DNA of 64,000 nucleotides, from contig NZ_CM001514.1 in assembly GCF_000263715.2 (NCBI RefSeq), positions 5,704,498 to 5,768,497 on the forward strand, in the 5' to 3' direction. The stretch's first letter is position 1. The number at the start of each line of letters is the position of its first letter. Positions 47,912 through 55,654 of this stretch are shown here, one piece after another. The position numbers and the translations under genes were made by a program. The notes beneath the pieces are model-generated. The model searched no databases. It was not told where the DNA came from and saw only the letters and a list, made by a program, of their open reading frames with translations. This stretch comes from Pseudomonas synxantha BG33R (lineage in GTDB: Bacteria; Pseudomonadota; Gammaproteobacteria; Pseudomonadales; Pseudomonadaceae).

Positions 47912-48090
47912 AGCCTCGGCAGTCGAATTTCTGGAAGGTGTTTGGCATTCCGCTGGGAATTGGCCTGCTCAGTGCCGCCGGGTTGTTTGCGGCGTTGCTG
48001 GGGGATGGGGTGTGGGATTCTTTGAGCTGGGTGGGGTTGGGCGTACCTGCTGCCATTGGCGCTTGGGCGTTGGGCAAGCGGCGCGGCTGA
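47908..48090 (+). CDS. 60-residue membrane peptide coupled to the PepSY protein
   Basis: Starts MKPRQSNFWKVFGIPLGIGLL and ends WALGKRRG. Two hydrophobic helices with a charged start and a basic end. Its ATG is in the ATGA overlapping the stop of the PepSY gene, so they are coupled; a helper or subunit of the PepSY reductase is plausible. Similar small proteins follow PepSY genes in other pseudomonads. Function unproven. Confidence 0.8.
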   Translation: MKPRQSNFWKVFGIPLGIGLLSAAGLFAALLGDGVWDSLSWVGLGVPAAIGAWALGKRRG

Positions 48091-48095
48091 GGGCG

Positions 48096-48170
48096 CTATC
48101 GGGGGCAAGCCCCCTCCCACATTTGATTTGTGAACGCCGTCCACTGTGGGAGGGGGCTTGCCCCCGATGA
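48096..48170. repeat. REPIN, GTGGGAGGGGGCTTGC type
   Basis: TATCGGGGGCAAGCCCCCTC at the left and GGGAGGGGGCTTGCCCCCGA at the right, spacer about 27 bp, just after the 60-residue membrane peptide gene. Confidence 0.9.
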
Positions 48171-48252
48171 GGCCCTCAGGATCACAAAAATCCCCCTCGC
48201 CAGCCACTGCGCAAGCATCTACGCTAGCCCCAGTCCATTTCGAGGAATGCCC

Positions 48253-48882
48253 ATGTCCGCCCCCAGCATGACCTTGTTCCACAACCCGGCCTCGCCCTTC
48301 GTGCGTAAAGTGCGCGTGCTGCTGATCGAGACCGGCCAGCAGGACCGTGTGGCCCTGCACGCTTGCCTGCCGACACCGGTCAACCCGGATGCCCAAGTGC
48401 TGCAAGGCAACCCCGTGGGTAAGATCCCGGCGCTGCGCCTGGCCGACGGTTCGGTCCTGCACGACAGCCGGGTGATCCTCGATTACTTCGACCACCAGCA
48501 TGTCGGCAACCCGCTGATCCCCCGTGATGGCTCGGTGCGCTGGCGGCGCCTGACGTTGGCCTCGATGGCCGACGGCATCATGGATGCCGCCGTGCTGGTG
48601 CGTTACGAGACCGCCATGCGCCCGCTGGAAAAACACTGGGATCAATGGCTGGACGAACAGCGCAACAAGATTCGTCGCGCTCTCGCCGAGCTGGAGCAGG
48701 ACGCCATCGCCGAACTGGCCAGCCATTTCGATATCGCTTCGATCAGCGTCGCCTGCGCCCTGGGCTACCTCGACTTTCGCCATCCGGATATGCAGTGGCG
48801 CTCGGACACCCCCAAGCTCGCCGCCTGGTACGCCGAGGTCAGCCAGCGGCCTTCGATGCAGCAGACCCAACCGCCCGCCTGA
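48253..48882 (+). CDS. Glutathione S-transferase family protein
   Basis: 209 residues. N-terminal thioredoxin-fold domain (MTLFHNPASPFVRKVRVLL with Ser as likely catalytic residue, GKIPALRLADG and HDSRVILDYFD) and C-terminal helical domain. Closest to the YibF-type bacterial GSTs. ATG 48253 has GAGGA 6 nt upstream; ATG 48247 is in frame but too close to it. Confidence 0.9.
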   Translation: MSAPSMTLFHNPASPFVRKVRVLLIETGQQDRVALHACLPTPVNPDAQVLQGNPVGKIPALRLADGSVLHDSRVILDYFDHQHVGNPLIPRDGSVRWRRLTLASMADGIMDAAVLVRYETAMRPLEKHWDQWLDEQRNKIRRALAELEQDAIAELASHFDIASISVACALGYLDFRHPDMQWRSDTPKLAAWYAEVSQRPSMQQTQPPA

Positions 48883-48895
48883 CATGTATACCTAC

Positions 48896-48992
48896 CCCCT
48901 GTGGGAGCGGGCTTGCCCGCGATTGCGGCGTGTCATTCAGTACATCTGCTTCTGAACCCCCTCTATCGCGGGCTTGCCCGCTCCCACAGGGG
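48896..48992. repeat. REPIN, GTGGGAGCGGGCTTGC type
   Basis: CCCCTGTGGGAGCGGGCTTG at the left, complement at the right end (GCTCCCACAGGGG), about 45 bp spacer. Differs from the GGAGGGGGC family in the stem. Lies between the GST gene and the convergent creD. Confidence 0.9.
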
Positions 48993-49068
48993 ACGGTGGT
49001 GGTATTGAGGAAGGTGGCGATCCTTAAGGCCAACTGCGCCCCCGCTTGCTGATCCTCCCGCAACCCAA

Positions 49069-50418
49069 TCATTGCCCTTGCTCCACCTTGCGCTTACCCA
49101 CCCCATACCAATCCAGTTTGCGCGTCAGCACCATGACCGTGCCCAGCAGGCCAAACAGCAACAGCGAACCCATCAGCAGCGCGTAATCCTCGGCACTGAG
49201 CAACCCGAACAACAAGCCATACAACGCCGCCAACCCTGCCGAGAACCCCAGCCCATGGACGACGCTGCGCAGCACATGGCACACGTAAAAACCGATCAAC
49301 AACACACAGGCACTGGCCGATATCAGGTACGCCAAGGCAAAGCCCACATGCTCGGACAGCGACAACAGCAACAGGTAGAAGAACGCCAGCGCCACGCCCA
49401 CCAATGCATACTGAATCGGGTGCACCGCCAGGCTCTTGAGCACTTCGAACAGGAAGAAGCCAGCGAAGGTCAGGGCGATAAACAACAGCGCGTATTTGAT
49501 CGCACGGTCGCTCTTGAGGTACTGGTCCACCGGGTCGATGAAGTTCACGCCAAAGCTGCGGTTGTTGAAGTCTTCGCAGCCCTGGCGGTCCAGGCAGCTT
49601 TGCAGCGCTTGTTCAAGGTTGGTGGAGAAGAATGAGGTCTGCCAACTGGCACTGAAGCCCTGGTCGTTGACTTCCCGTTGAGCTGGCAGGAAGTTGCCGA
49701 TGAAACTCGGGTGCGGCCAGTTGGACGCCAGGGACACCTGGCTGGTCTTGCCCACCGGCACCACTTGCAGTTGTTCGGTGCCTTGCAGACGCAGGTCGAA
49801 GGCGAAATCCAGCACGGCAGGTTTCTTGCCGTCTTGCGTTGGCAACACCACATGCACGCCCTCGCCCAGCCAGTCCACCTGCGAGCCCGGCGAGAACTCC
49901 AGGCGCTGATCACCCAGCTCCAGCTTCAAAGCGTTTTCAATGCCGCGAATATCGCTGATGCCCACCGCCAGAAACGCAGGCTCAAAGCGGTAATCAGCAA
50001 AGTCTTCGGTGATCCCCAACTGCGCAGGCAATTCAAAACGCCCGCTGATGCGGTTGTCAGCATGGAACAGCCGCGCCTGGTAGATACCCCGCGCACGCAG
50101 TTCGGTTTGCACCTTGCCGTCGAGCTCGAAACGCTCCGGCAGGAAATACAACCGGCCACGCTCTTCACGGGTTTCTTCGTAGCGTTTGTTGAGCTTTTCA
50201 TTGAGCTTCCATTCACGCACCGTCTTGCGAAACGGCACCACCATCACCGGCCCGGTGAGGCGCTGGGCGTAACTGGAACTGCGGGCGATGTCCATCAATA
50301 CGCCGTCGCGCAGTTGCTGGCGGTCGGTGATGATGCCGTTGATCATCAGCAACGGAATCAGCAACAGCAGAATCAGCAGCGCAATCGCGCCAAGTTTGAA
50401 AAGCAGGCTGCGGTTCAT
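49069..50418 (-). CDS. creD: Inner membrane protein CreD
   Basis: 449 residues. An N-terminal transmembrane helix (FKLGAIALLILLLLIPLLMINGI), a large periplasmic domain (about 35-280) and six C-terminal helices. CreD is the main target of CreBC, linked to envelope integrity and beta-lactam response. The start MNRSLLFKLG at 50418 has AGGGAGAGA upstream; the 38-residue extension in frame is not conserved. It follows creC by 52 bp. Confidence 0.93.
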   Translation of the reverse strand: MNRSLLFKLGAIALLILLLLIPLLMINGIITDRQQLRDGVLMDIARSSSYAQRLTGPVMVVPFRKTVREWKLNEKLNKRYEETREERGRLYFLPERFELDGKVQTELRARGIYQARLFHADNRISGRFELPAQLGITEDFADYRFEPAFLAVGISDIRGIENALKLELGDQRLEFSPGSQVDWLGEGVHVVLPTQDGKKPAVLDFAFDLRLQGTEQLQVVPVGKTSQVSLASNWPHPSFIGNFLPAQREVNDQGFSASWQTSFFSTNLEQALQSCLDRQGCEDFNNRSFGVNFIDPVDQYLKSDRAIKYALLFIALTFAGFFLFEVLKSLAVHPIQYALVGVALAFFYLLLLSLSEHVGFALAYLISASACVLLIGFYVCHVLRSVVHGLGFSAGLAALYGLLFGLLSAEDYALLMGSLLLFGLLGTVMVLTRKLDWYGVGKRKVEQGQ

Positions 50419-50470
50419 GGGTCTCTCCCTGTTTGAATGGGGGAGAGTCTGCCCAGCCGATATGGGGGAT

Positions 50471-51910
50471 TTATGCGGGCAATGTGGAGACTGTGTGGAG
50501 ATGCAGCACCGCTTGCACGCCGCCTGGCACATTGCCGATCTGCAGCGAGCCGCCGTGCAGCTTCATCACCTCCTCGACAAAGTTGAGCCCCAGGCCCGTG
50601 CTTTTACGCCCGCTGGCCGGACGTGGCAGCGAGTAGAACCGCTCGCTCAGGCGCGGCAGCGCGTAATCGGGAATCGCCGCGGCCTGGTTGAACAGACTGA
50701 CCTGCACATCGTTATGCCGCACCTGGGCACTGAACCTCAGCGTGCCGCCGGGTGGGGTGAAATCCAGCGCATTGTCGAGCAGGTTGCCCAGGGCCTGACG
50801 CAGCAGGAAGGGTTCGCCAAATACCTTCACATCGGCAGCGATGACCTGCTCCACCTGCAAGCCGGCACCTTCGATTCGCGCACATTGGGCCTTGAGCACC
50901 TCATCGACCAACACCGCCAGCGGGATGTACGATTGCTCCTCCAGCCCCTGACGTTGCTCAACCTGGGCCAGGTTCAACAGGCGTTCGATCAACTGTTGCA
51001 GGCGCGCGCTTTCGCTGTCGATATTGCCGACAAACCGCTGCTGCTGCTCACGGCTCATATCGCCCTGCAACAGCTCCGCCGCACCGCGAATCGCCGCCAA
51101 CGGGCTTTTCAATTCATGGGTCAGCGTGTGCACGTAGCGCTCTACATAAGCCTTGCCTTCCAGCTGCGTGCGCATGTGTTCCACGGCGGTGGACAACTGC
51201 TTGAGCTCGCCGCCGCGATAATGCGGCAACTCGGCGCGGCGGCCCTCGCTCACGGCTTCGGCATAGGCGGTAAGGCGTCGGAGGGCGACGGTCAACCACC
51301 ACGACAATAGCGCCCCCAGCAACAGGCCCAGAATCACCAGCCCCGCGCCATACCACAGCAGGCGGCGCTCAGTGCGATCCACGTAGGGTTGCAACGAGCT
51401 GTTGGGCTTGGCCACGGTGACCACGCCAATGATCTGGCCGTTATCGCGAATAGGCGCTCCCACGTGCATCACGGATGACGTGGGATCGTCCACGTCGCTG
51501 CGAGTGGAGCGCGCACCGTATTCGCCGCGCAGGGTCAGGTACACATCGTTCCACTTCGAATAGTCCTGGCCCACCGCTTCACCGCTGGAGTCAAGCAGGA
51601 CCCTGCCCTTGGCGTCGGTCACATAAATACGATGGTTGACCTGGTTTTTCGGCAGGCCCCAGATCACCGCACCCGGCTGGCGATTGCCGTAAGCCTTGAG
51701 CAGCGCTGGCCAATGACTCTGGCCCAGGGTGCCGTTCTTCACATCTTCGCGCAGGATTTCAGCCAGCAGGTTGGCGGTGTCCACCAATGTTTCTTCGGTG
51801 GACTGGCGAACGCCGGGGCGGATTTCCTTCATCACCGTGTTGAGTACGAAGTAGCCAGTCAGGCCGATAAACAGCGCATACACCAGGAAAATCCGCAGCC
51901 CCAGGCGCAT
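50471..51910 (-). CDS. creC: Sensor histidine kinase CreC
   Basis: 479 residues. Two transmembrane helices (about 6-27 and 185-205) enclose a periplasmic sensor domain. The dimerisation helix has the phosphorylated His in LTHELKSPLAAIRG (near 265), followed by an HATPase domain with N box (LGNLLDNALDFTPPGG) and G box (STGLGLNFVEEVMKLHGG). Pairs with CreB, whose stop codon overlaps its start. Confidence 0.95.
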   Translation of the reverse strand: MRLGLRIFLVYALFIGLTGYFVLNTVMKEIRPGVRQSTEETLVDTANLLAEILREDVKNGTLGQSHWPALLKAYGNRQPGAVIWGLPKNQVNHRIYVTDAKGRVLLDSSGEAVGQDYSKWNDVYLTLRGEYGARSTRSDVDDPTSSVMHVGAPIRDNGQIIGVVTVAKPNSSLQPYVDRTERRLLWYGAGLVILGLLLGALLSWWLTVALRRLTAYAEAVSEGRRAELPHYRGGELKQLSTAVEHMRTQLEGKAYVERYVHTLTHELKSPLAAIRGAAELLQGDMSREQQQRFVGNIDSESARLQQLIERLLNLAQVEQRQGLEEQSYIPLAVLVDEVLKAQCARIEGAGLQVEQVIAADVKVFGEPFLLRQALGNLLDNALDFTPPGGTLRFSAQVRHNDVQVSLFNQAAAIPDYALPRLSERFYSLPRPASGRKSTGLGLNFVEEVMKLHGGSLQIGNVPGGVQAVLHLHTVSTLPA

Positions 51911-52578
51911 CAGCTGTGGCTCGGGCTGTAGCTGTAGCCCAGGCCGCGATGGGTCTGGATCGGCTCGGCCTGCGCCGCCACGCCACGCAATTTGCTGCGC
52001 AGGCTTTTGATGTGGCTGTCGATATTGCGCTCGTAGCCGGCATCGGCGGGCACACCTACGGCGTCCAGCAGTTGCTCGCGACTGAACACGCGCTCGGGTT
52101 GTTCCAACAGGCTTTGCAGCAGGCGGAACTCATGGCGCGTGAGGCTCAGGGGTTGCCCGCGATAGTGGATCTGCATGCGCTCCAGGTCCACCTGGAACAG
52201 CATCGGGGCCGCACCCGGACCAACACGCTTGAGAATCGCCCTCACCCGCGCCGCTACTTCCCGAGGGCTGAAGGGCTTGACTACATAATCGTCGGCACCG
52301 ATTTCCAACCCCACCACCCGGTCGATCTCGGCATCCCTGGCACTGAGGAACATCACTGGCACTTCGCTGAACCGGCGCAGGTGCTTGCAGGTTTCAAAGC
52401 CAGTGATGTCCGGCAGGCCGATGTCGAGGATGATCAGGTCGGCCGGGCTCTGGCGCTGATGCTCCAGCGCCGCCTGGCCGAGCGTCAGCCAGGTGGTGGT
52501 GAAGCCCTCGCCTTGCAGGGCAAAGATCAGCGTGTCGGCTATCGCCGCTTCGTCTTCGACAATCAGGATGTGCGGCAT
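51910..52578 (-). CDS. creB: Response regulator CreB
   Basis: 222 residues, OmpR family: receiver with Asp in LIILDIGLPDITG (near 54) and Lys in DDYVVKPFSPRE, and a winged-helix DNA-binding domain (about 125-220, LTRHEFRLLQSLLEQPERVFSREQLL). It is the first gene of the cre set after the retropepsin-like gene. Part of its 5' region is copied at 55421-55547. Confidence 0.96.
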   Translation of the reverse strand: MPHILIVEDEAAIADTLIFALQGEGFTTTWLTLGQAALEHQRQSPADLIILDIGLPDITGFETCKHLRRFSEVPVMFLSARDAEIDRVVGLEIGADDYVVKPFSPREVAARVRAILKRVGPGAAPMLFQVDLERMQIHYRGQPLSLTRHEFRLLQSLLEQPERVFSREQLLDAVGVPADAGYERNIDSHIKSLRSKLRGVAAQAEPIQTHRGLGYSYSPSHS

Positions 52579-52586
52579 GGGTTCAA

Positions 52587-53087
52587 TCAGCAGTCCGGTT
52601 TGTCGGCAGTGTAGCGACGTGCCGGGTTCACCGCCGCGCCAAATTCACGCAGGGCCTTGGCGCCGATCAACAGCGGGTAGTTGAAGCTGCTGCGGTCGGT
52701 GAGATTGACCTCGACGGTGCGCTTGACGTCGCCCAGGCACATCTCCAGATCGATCACCGGACGCTTGGCCACGCTGGCTTCGTCCTTGTCGTCATCTTCG
52801 TCGGCGCGGCTCTTGATCTTGCTGATGCGCGACACCTTGTGCTCGTAGACCTTGTTGCCGGCGTCCTTGCCGCCGAGGCGGAAACGCACCCAATCGTCGC
52901 CGTCGCGGGTGAAGGTCTCGATGTCCCGGGCCGACAGCGAGGCGGTCAGTGCGCCGGTATCCATCTTGGCCTTGAAGGTTTCGCCGATCTCCGGCAACTG
53001 GATGTATTCGTAGCGACCATAAAGGGTCGGTTCGGCAGCCATGACAGGCAGGGCCAGCAGAGCGAGGGAGGCAAATAACAGTTTCAC
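52587..53087 (-). CDS. Retropepsin-like (COG4067, 'RimK/LysX-type zinc protease') periplasmic protein
   Basis: 166 residues. Signal peptide (MKLLFASLALLALPVMAAEP), then a single aspartic-protease-like domain with the motif MDTGALTASLSA (D-T-G near residue 44) and C-terminal LLIGAKALREFGAAVNPARRY. The family is named putative zinc protease, but the DTGA motif points to a retropepsin fold. It lies upstream of creB on the same strand with 8 bp between, so it is probably in the cre transcription unit. Its 3' end is copied at 55556-55654. Confidence 0.85.
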   Translation of the reverse strand: MKLLFASLALLALPVMAAEPTLYGRYEYIQLPEIGETFKAKMDTGALTASLSARDIETFTRDGDDWVRFRLGGKDAGNKVYEHKVSRISKIKSRADEDDDKDEASVAKRPVIDLEMCLGDVKRTVEVNLTDRSSFNYPLLIGAKALREFGAAVNPARRYTADKPDC

Positions 53088-53260
53088 GAAGTGAGTTCCT
53101 CGGAAAGAAGTAGGCGGATTCTAGACCGCAAACGCGGCACTTAGTTAGTGACTGCCACCCTACACGGCACATTGTGAAACATTCGTCCGCTGATTTGCGA
53201 TTTGGCCTCTAGACTCACCTTGCTTATCATGACCCGCCCACACGATCCCAAGAGTTATTT

Positions 53261-54169
53261 ATGCGCCGCCTGCTCACCGGCTGTTTGGTCACACTGCTGC
53301 TGTTACTCAACACGCTGATCCTGATCGGCCCCTTGATGGTCTTTGCCCTGCTCAAGCTGGTGGCGCCGGGCCGCTCGCGTGACTATGCATCCTGGGCGGT
53401 GATGTGGATCGCCGAGACCTGGGCCGAGATCGACAAGTTGATTTTCTCGCTGTGCATTCCAACCCAATGGGATATCCGCGGCGGTGAGGACCTGCGCAGT
53501 GACACCTCCTATCTGGTCATCAGCAACCACCAATCCTGGGTAGATATTCCGGCACTCATCCAGGCGCTGAACCGGCGCACACCGTTCTTCAAATTCTTCC
53601 TGAAAAAAGAGCTGATCTGGGTGCCCTTCCTCGGCCTGGCCTGGTGGGCGCTGGATTACCCGTTCATGAAGCGCTATACCAAGGCATTTCTGGCCAAGCA
53701 TCCTGAACTGGCAGGGCAGGATCTGAAAATCACCAAGAAGGCCTGCGAGCTATTCAAGCGCCAGCCGGTGACGGTGGTCAATTACCTGGAAGGCACGCGG
53801 TTCAGCGAGGCCAAGCGCGCGCAACAGGATTCACCCTTTACCCGGCTACTCAAGCCCAAGGCAGGCGGCGTCGCGTTTGTGCTGGCCGCAATGGGTGAAC
53901 AGCTGGACGCGGTACTCGACGTGACCGTGGTCTACCCGCAACAAAAGATTCCGGGGTTCTGGGAATTGATCAGTGGCGCGGTGCCGAAGGTGATCGTGGA
54001 TATCCGCACCCGCGAGCTGGACCCGGCGTTGTGGCAAGGGGATTACGAAAACGATCCGGCCTTTCGCCAGACCGTCCAGAACTGGGTCAACCAGCTCTGG
54101 ACGGAAAAGGACCGTCGAATTCATGAACTGCTGGAAAACGAAGGCATGCAATGCGAAAGCCAGCGATGA
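53261..54169 (+). CDS. PlsC-family acyltransferase (YihG-like)
   Basis: 302 residues. An N-terminal transmembrane helix (LLTGCLVTLLLLLNTLILIGPLMVF), then the acyltransferase motif NHQSWVD (HX4D, near 88) and EGTRFS (near 170). Likely a 1-acylglycerol-3-phosphate acyltransferase of the LclI/YihG kind that shapes phospholipid acyl content. It is divergent from the cre-side gene. About the last 80 codons also exist as a fragment at 55655-55894. Confidence 0.9.
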   Translation: MRRLLTGCLVTLLLLLNTLILIGPLMVFALLKLVAPGRSRDYASWAVMWIAETWAEIDKLIFSLCIPTQWDIRGGEDLRSDTSYLVISNHQSWVDIPALIQALNRRTPFFKFFLKKELIWVPFLGLAWWALDYPFMKRYTKAFLAKHPELAGQDLKITKKACELFKRQPVTVVNYLEGTRFSEAKRAQQDSPFTRLLKPKAGGVAFVLAAMGEQLDAVLDVTVVYPQQKIPGFWELISGAVPKVIVDIRTRELDPALWQGDYENDPAFRQTVQNWVNQLWTEKDRRIHELLENEGMQCESQR

Positions 54170-54212
54170 TGGAACCTTCCAAGGTCATAAACGAGACCTT
54201 GAAAGGTAATCC

Positions 54213-54240
54213 ATAGTGGTGTCTTGCTTCCTACAGTTCC
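54213..54240 (-). promoter_or_regulatory. Degenerate, orphan hrp box (copy A)
   Basis: Minus strand reads GGAACT, a 15-bp spacer, then CCACTAT. The hrp consensus is GGAACC-N15/16-CCACNNA, so the last base of each half is wrong. The downstream 40 bp still match copy B (TACCTTTCAA and GACCTTGGAAGG hairpin) but then the acyltransferase gene begins on the opposite strand. A promoter left behind after loss of its gene is the simplest reading. Confidence 0.6.
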
Positions 54241-54261
54241 CTACTGTTTCGAAGCTACCGC

Positions 54262-55197
54262 TCAAGCCAGCTCATTTATGCTGTTGCGCAGAGCATCTCG
54301 TACCTGCGTAGGGTTGGTCCTGTCAAAAAGGGAATCCAAAGCCGCACGCATCTTTTCTGATGCTTGCGAGATATTGCCTCCAGCGGCCTGGGCGCCCAAC
54401 ACTCCAAGGAGATTGGAAATCACTGCGTCAGCGGAAGTCTGCACAGACGAGGGCACATTTGCCAAATCGCTGCGCGGCGCTCCGGATGCATCGACCTCAT
54501 GTAGCTGGCCGTCCGCGCCCTTCACAATATGCACGCCACCTTCAGGCAACGGTTTGTCTGCCGGCCAATCTTGGGCACCGAGGTCCGCAAGACGCACGGC
54601 GCCTTCAGGCAATGGTTTGCCTGCCGGCCAATCTTGGGCACCGAGGTCCGCAAGACGCACGGCGCCTTCAGGCAATGGTTTGCCTGCCGGCCAATCTTTG
54701 GCACCGAGGTCCGCAAGACGCACGCCACCTTCAGGCAACGGTTTGTCTGCCGGCCACTCTTGGGCACCGAGGTCCGCAAGACGCACGGCGCCTTCAGGCA
54801 ATGGTTTGCCTGCCGGCCAATCTTTGGCACCGAGGTCCGCAAGACGCACGCCACCTTCAGGCAACGGTTTGTCTGCCGGCCACTCTTGGGCACCGAGGTC
54901 CGCAAGACGCACGCCACCTTCAGGCACTGGTTTGCCGGCCGGCCACTCTTTGGCCAGAGCATTGCTAGAACCCGAAACTTGTTTCAGCCCAGACATCAAA
55001 TTATTGAGTGCCCGCTCAGGATTCGACCCATTAGCGACGCCACTCAGATCGTTGCGCAAGTTCTGCAGCAAATTCGCGCTCAATCCCAGGTTATGCAACA
55101 CATTGGGGTCGATCAGCCTAGCCTTGCTGGTCGGCACATGGGCGCCAACCTGGTTGTATAGATTCTGGAGCGTGGTTTGCAGGTTAATAGAATTCAT
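54262..55197 (-). CDS. 21-residue tandem-repeat protein, candidate HrpL-regulated secreted protein
   Basis: 311 residues, no cysteine, no Sec signal. Residues 1-83 are rich in Asn/Gln/Ser/Leu and have no acidic residue before position 30; Ile at position 4 and the lack of D/E in the first 12 match the export pattern described for P. syringae type III substrates. Residues 84-230 are seven 21-residue repeats, consensus DWPAGKPLPEGAVRLADLGA; units alternate in two types, giving a 42-residue higher-order period, and the last is degenerate. Residues 231-311 are unique and helical. A candidate hrp box lies 72 bp upstream (55269-55297). A harpin or effector is the best guess; no family is recognised. 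Confidence 0.75.
   Translation of the reverse strand: MNSINLQTTLQNLYNQVGAHVPTSKARLIDPNVLHNLGLSANLLQNLRNDLSGVANGSNPERALNNLMSGLKQVSGSSNALAKEWPAGKPVPEGGVRLADLGAQEWPADKPLPEGGVRLADLGAKDWPAGKPLPEGAVRLADLGAQEWPADKPLPEGGVRLADLGAKDWPAGKPLPEGAVRLADLGAQDWPAGKPLPEGAVRLADLGAQDWPADKPLPEGGVHIVKGADGQLHEVDASGAPRSDLANVPSSVQTSADAVISNLLGVLGAQAAGGNISQASEKMRAALDSLFDRTNPTQVRDALRNSINELA
54508..54948 (-). repeat. 63-bp tandem repeats within the repeat-protein gene
   Basis: Seven units of 63 bp (21 codons), nearly identical except the unit at the 3' end of the gene. Two variants alternate (AATCTTGG/ATCTTTGG and CACTCTTGG spacers), so the array has likely grown by duplication of two-unit blocks. Because 63 is a multiple of three, all six frames stay open across it. 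Confidence 0.93.
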
Positions 55198-55268
55198 CAG
55201 ATCACCATGTAGTTATTCGGTCGATTACCCTTCAAACAGTACTGCTGTGGTGTTACGAAGGTGACTAC

Positions 55269-55297
55269 TATGTGGCGCCCAACTTTCCTACCGTTCC
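55269..55297 (-). promoter_or_regulatory. Candidate hrp box of the repeat-protein gene (copy C)
   Basis: Minus strand: GGAACG, 16-bp spacer, CCACATA. One base differs from the consensus GGAACC-N15/16-CCACNNA. The box ends 72 bp before the ATG at 55197. The spacer shares GTAGGAA with the copy at 56605-56632. Confidence 0.65.
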
Positions 55298-55420
55298 TAC
55301 TGATCCACTACAATTTATTTCGCCTACATCCCACTCATCATGAAATATGACTCATTGATAATTATAGGAAACGCGATCCTTGGAGAAAGGCAGCTTAGCC
55401 GCCGCCCCCCCCAAGCCTGG

Positions 55421-55547
55421 GCACTGAGGAACATCACTGGCACTTCGCTGAACCGGCGCAGGTGGTGGTGAAGCCCTCGCCTTGCAAGGTAAAGATCAGC
55501 GTGTCGGCTATCGCCGCTTCGTCTTCGACAATCAGGATGTTCGGCAT
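55421..55547 (-). pseudogene. Fragment of creB (5' part, with internal deletion)
   Basis: Nearly identical to 52340-52578 with 112 bp missing. The join lies in CAGGTG, which occurs at both ends of the missing piece in the intact gene (52378-52383 and 52490-52495). It retains the creB start region (cat at 55545-55547) but no continuous reading frame for a regulator. Preceded by a C-rich stretch of unknown origin. Confidence 0.85.
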
Positions 55548-55555
55548 GGGTTCAA

Positions 55556-55654
55556 TCAGCAGTCCGGTTTGTCGGCAGTGTAGCGACGTGCCGGGTTTAC
55601 CGCCGCGCCAAATTCACGCAGGGCCTTGGCGCCGATCAGCAGCGGGTAGTTGAA
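55556..55654 (-). pseudogene. Fragment of the retropepsin-like gene (last 33 codons)
   Basis: Matches 52587-52685 with few changes and stops at TTGAA, where it joins the acyltransferase fragment through the 4-bp microhomology TGAA shared by both sources. The encoded tail LLIGAKALREFGAAVNPARRY is intact but has no start or signal peptide. Confidence 0.85.

Noticed and set aside
50419..50470. Cre-tag (TTCAC-N6-TTCAC) before creD, and also before the retropepsin-like gene at 53088-53200
   Set aside because: Only single TTCAC/GTGAA half-sites were seen, none at the required spacing.
54508..54948. CRISPR-like array
   Set aside because: Repeats are contiguous without spacers, 63 bp long, and in frame within a gene; no cas genes are near.
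54224..55264. Long plus-strand reading frames opposite the repeat-protein gene (up to 346 codons)
   Set aside because: The 63-bp repeat keeps every frame open. The minus strand has the ribosome site, hrp box, and the non-repetitive protein-like ends; the plus-strand products are repetitive and lack a start context.
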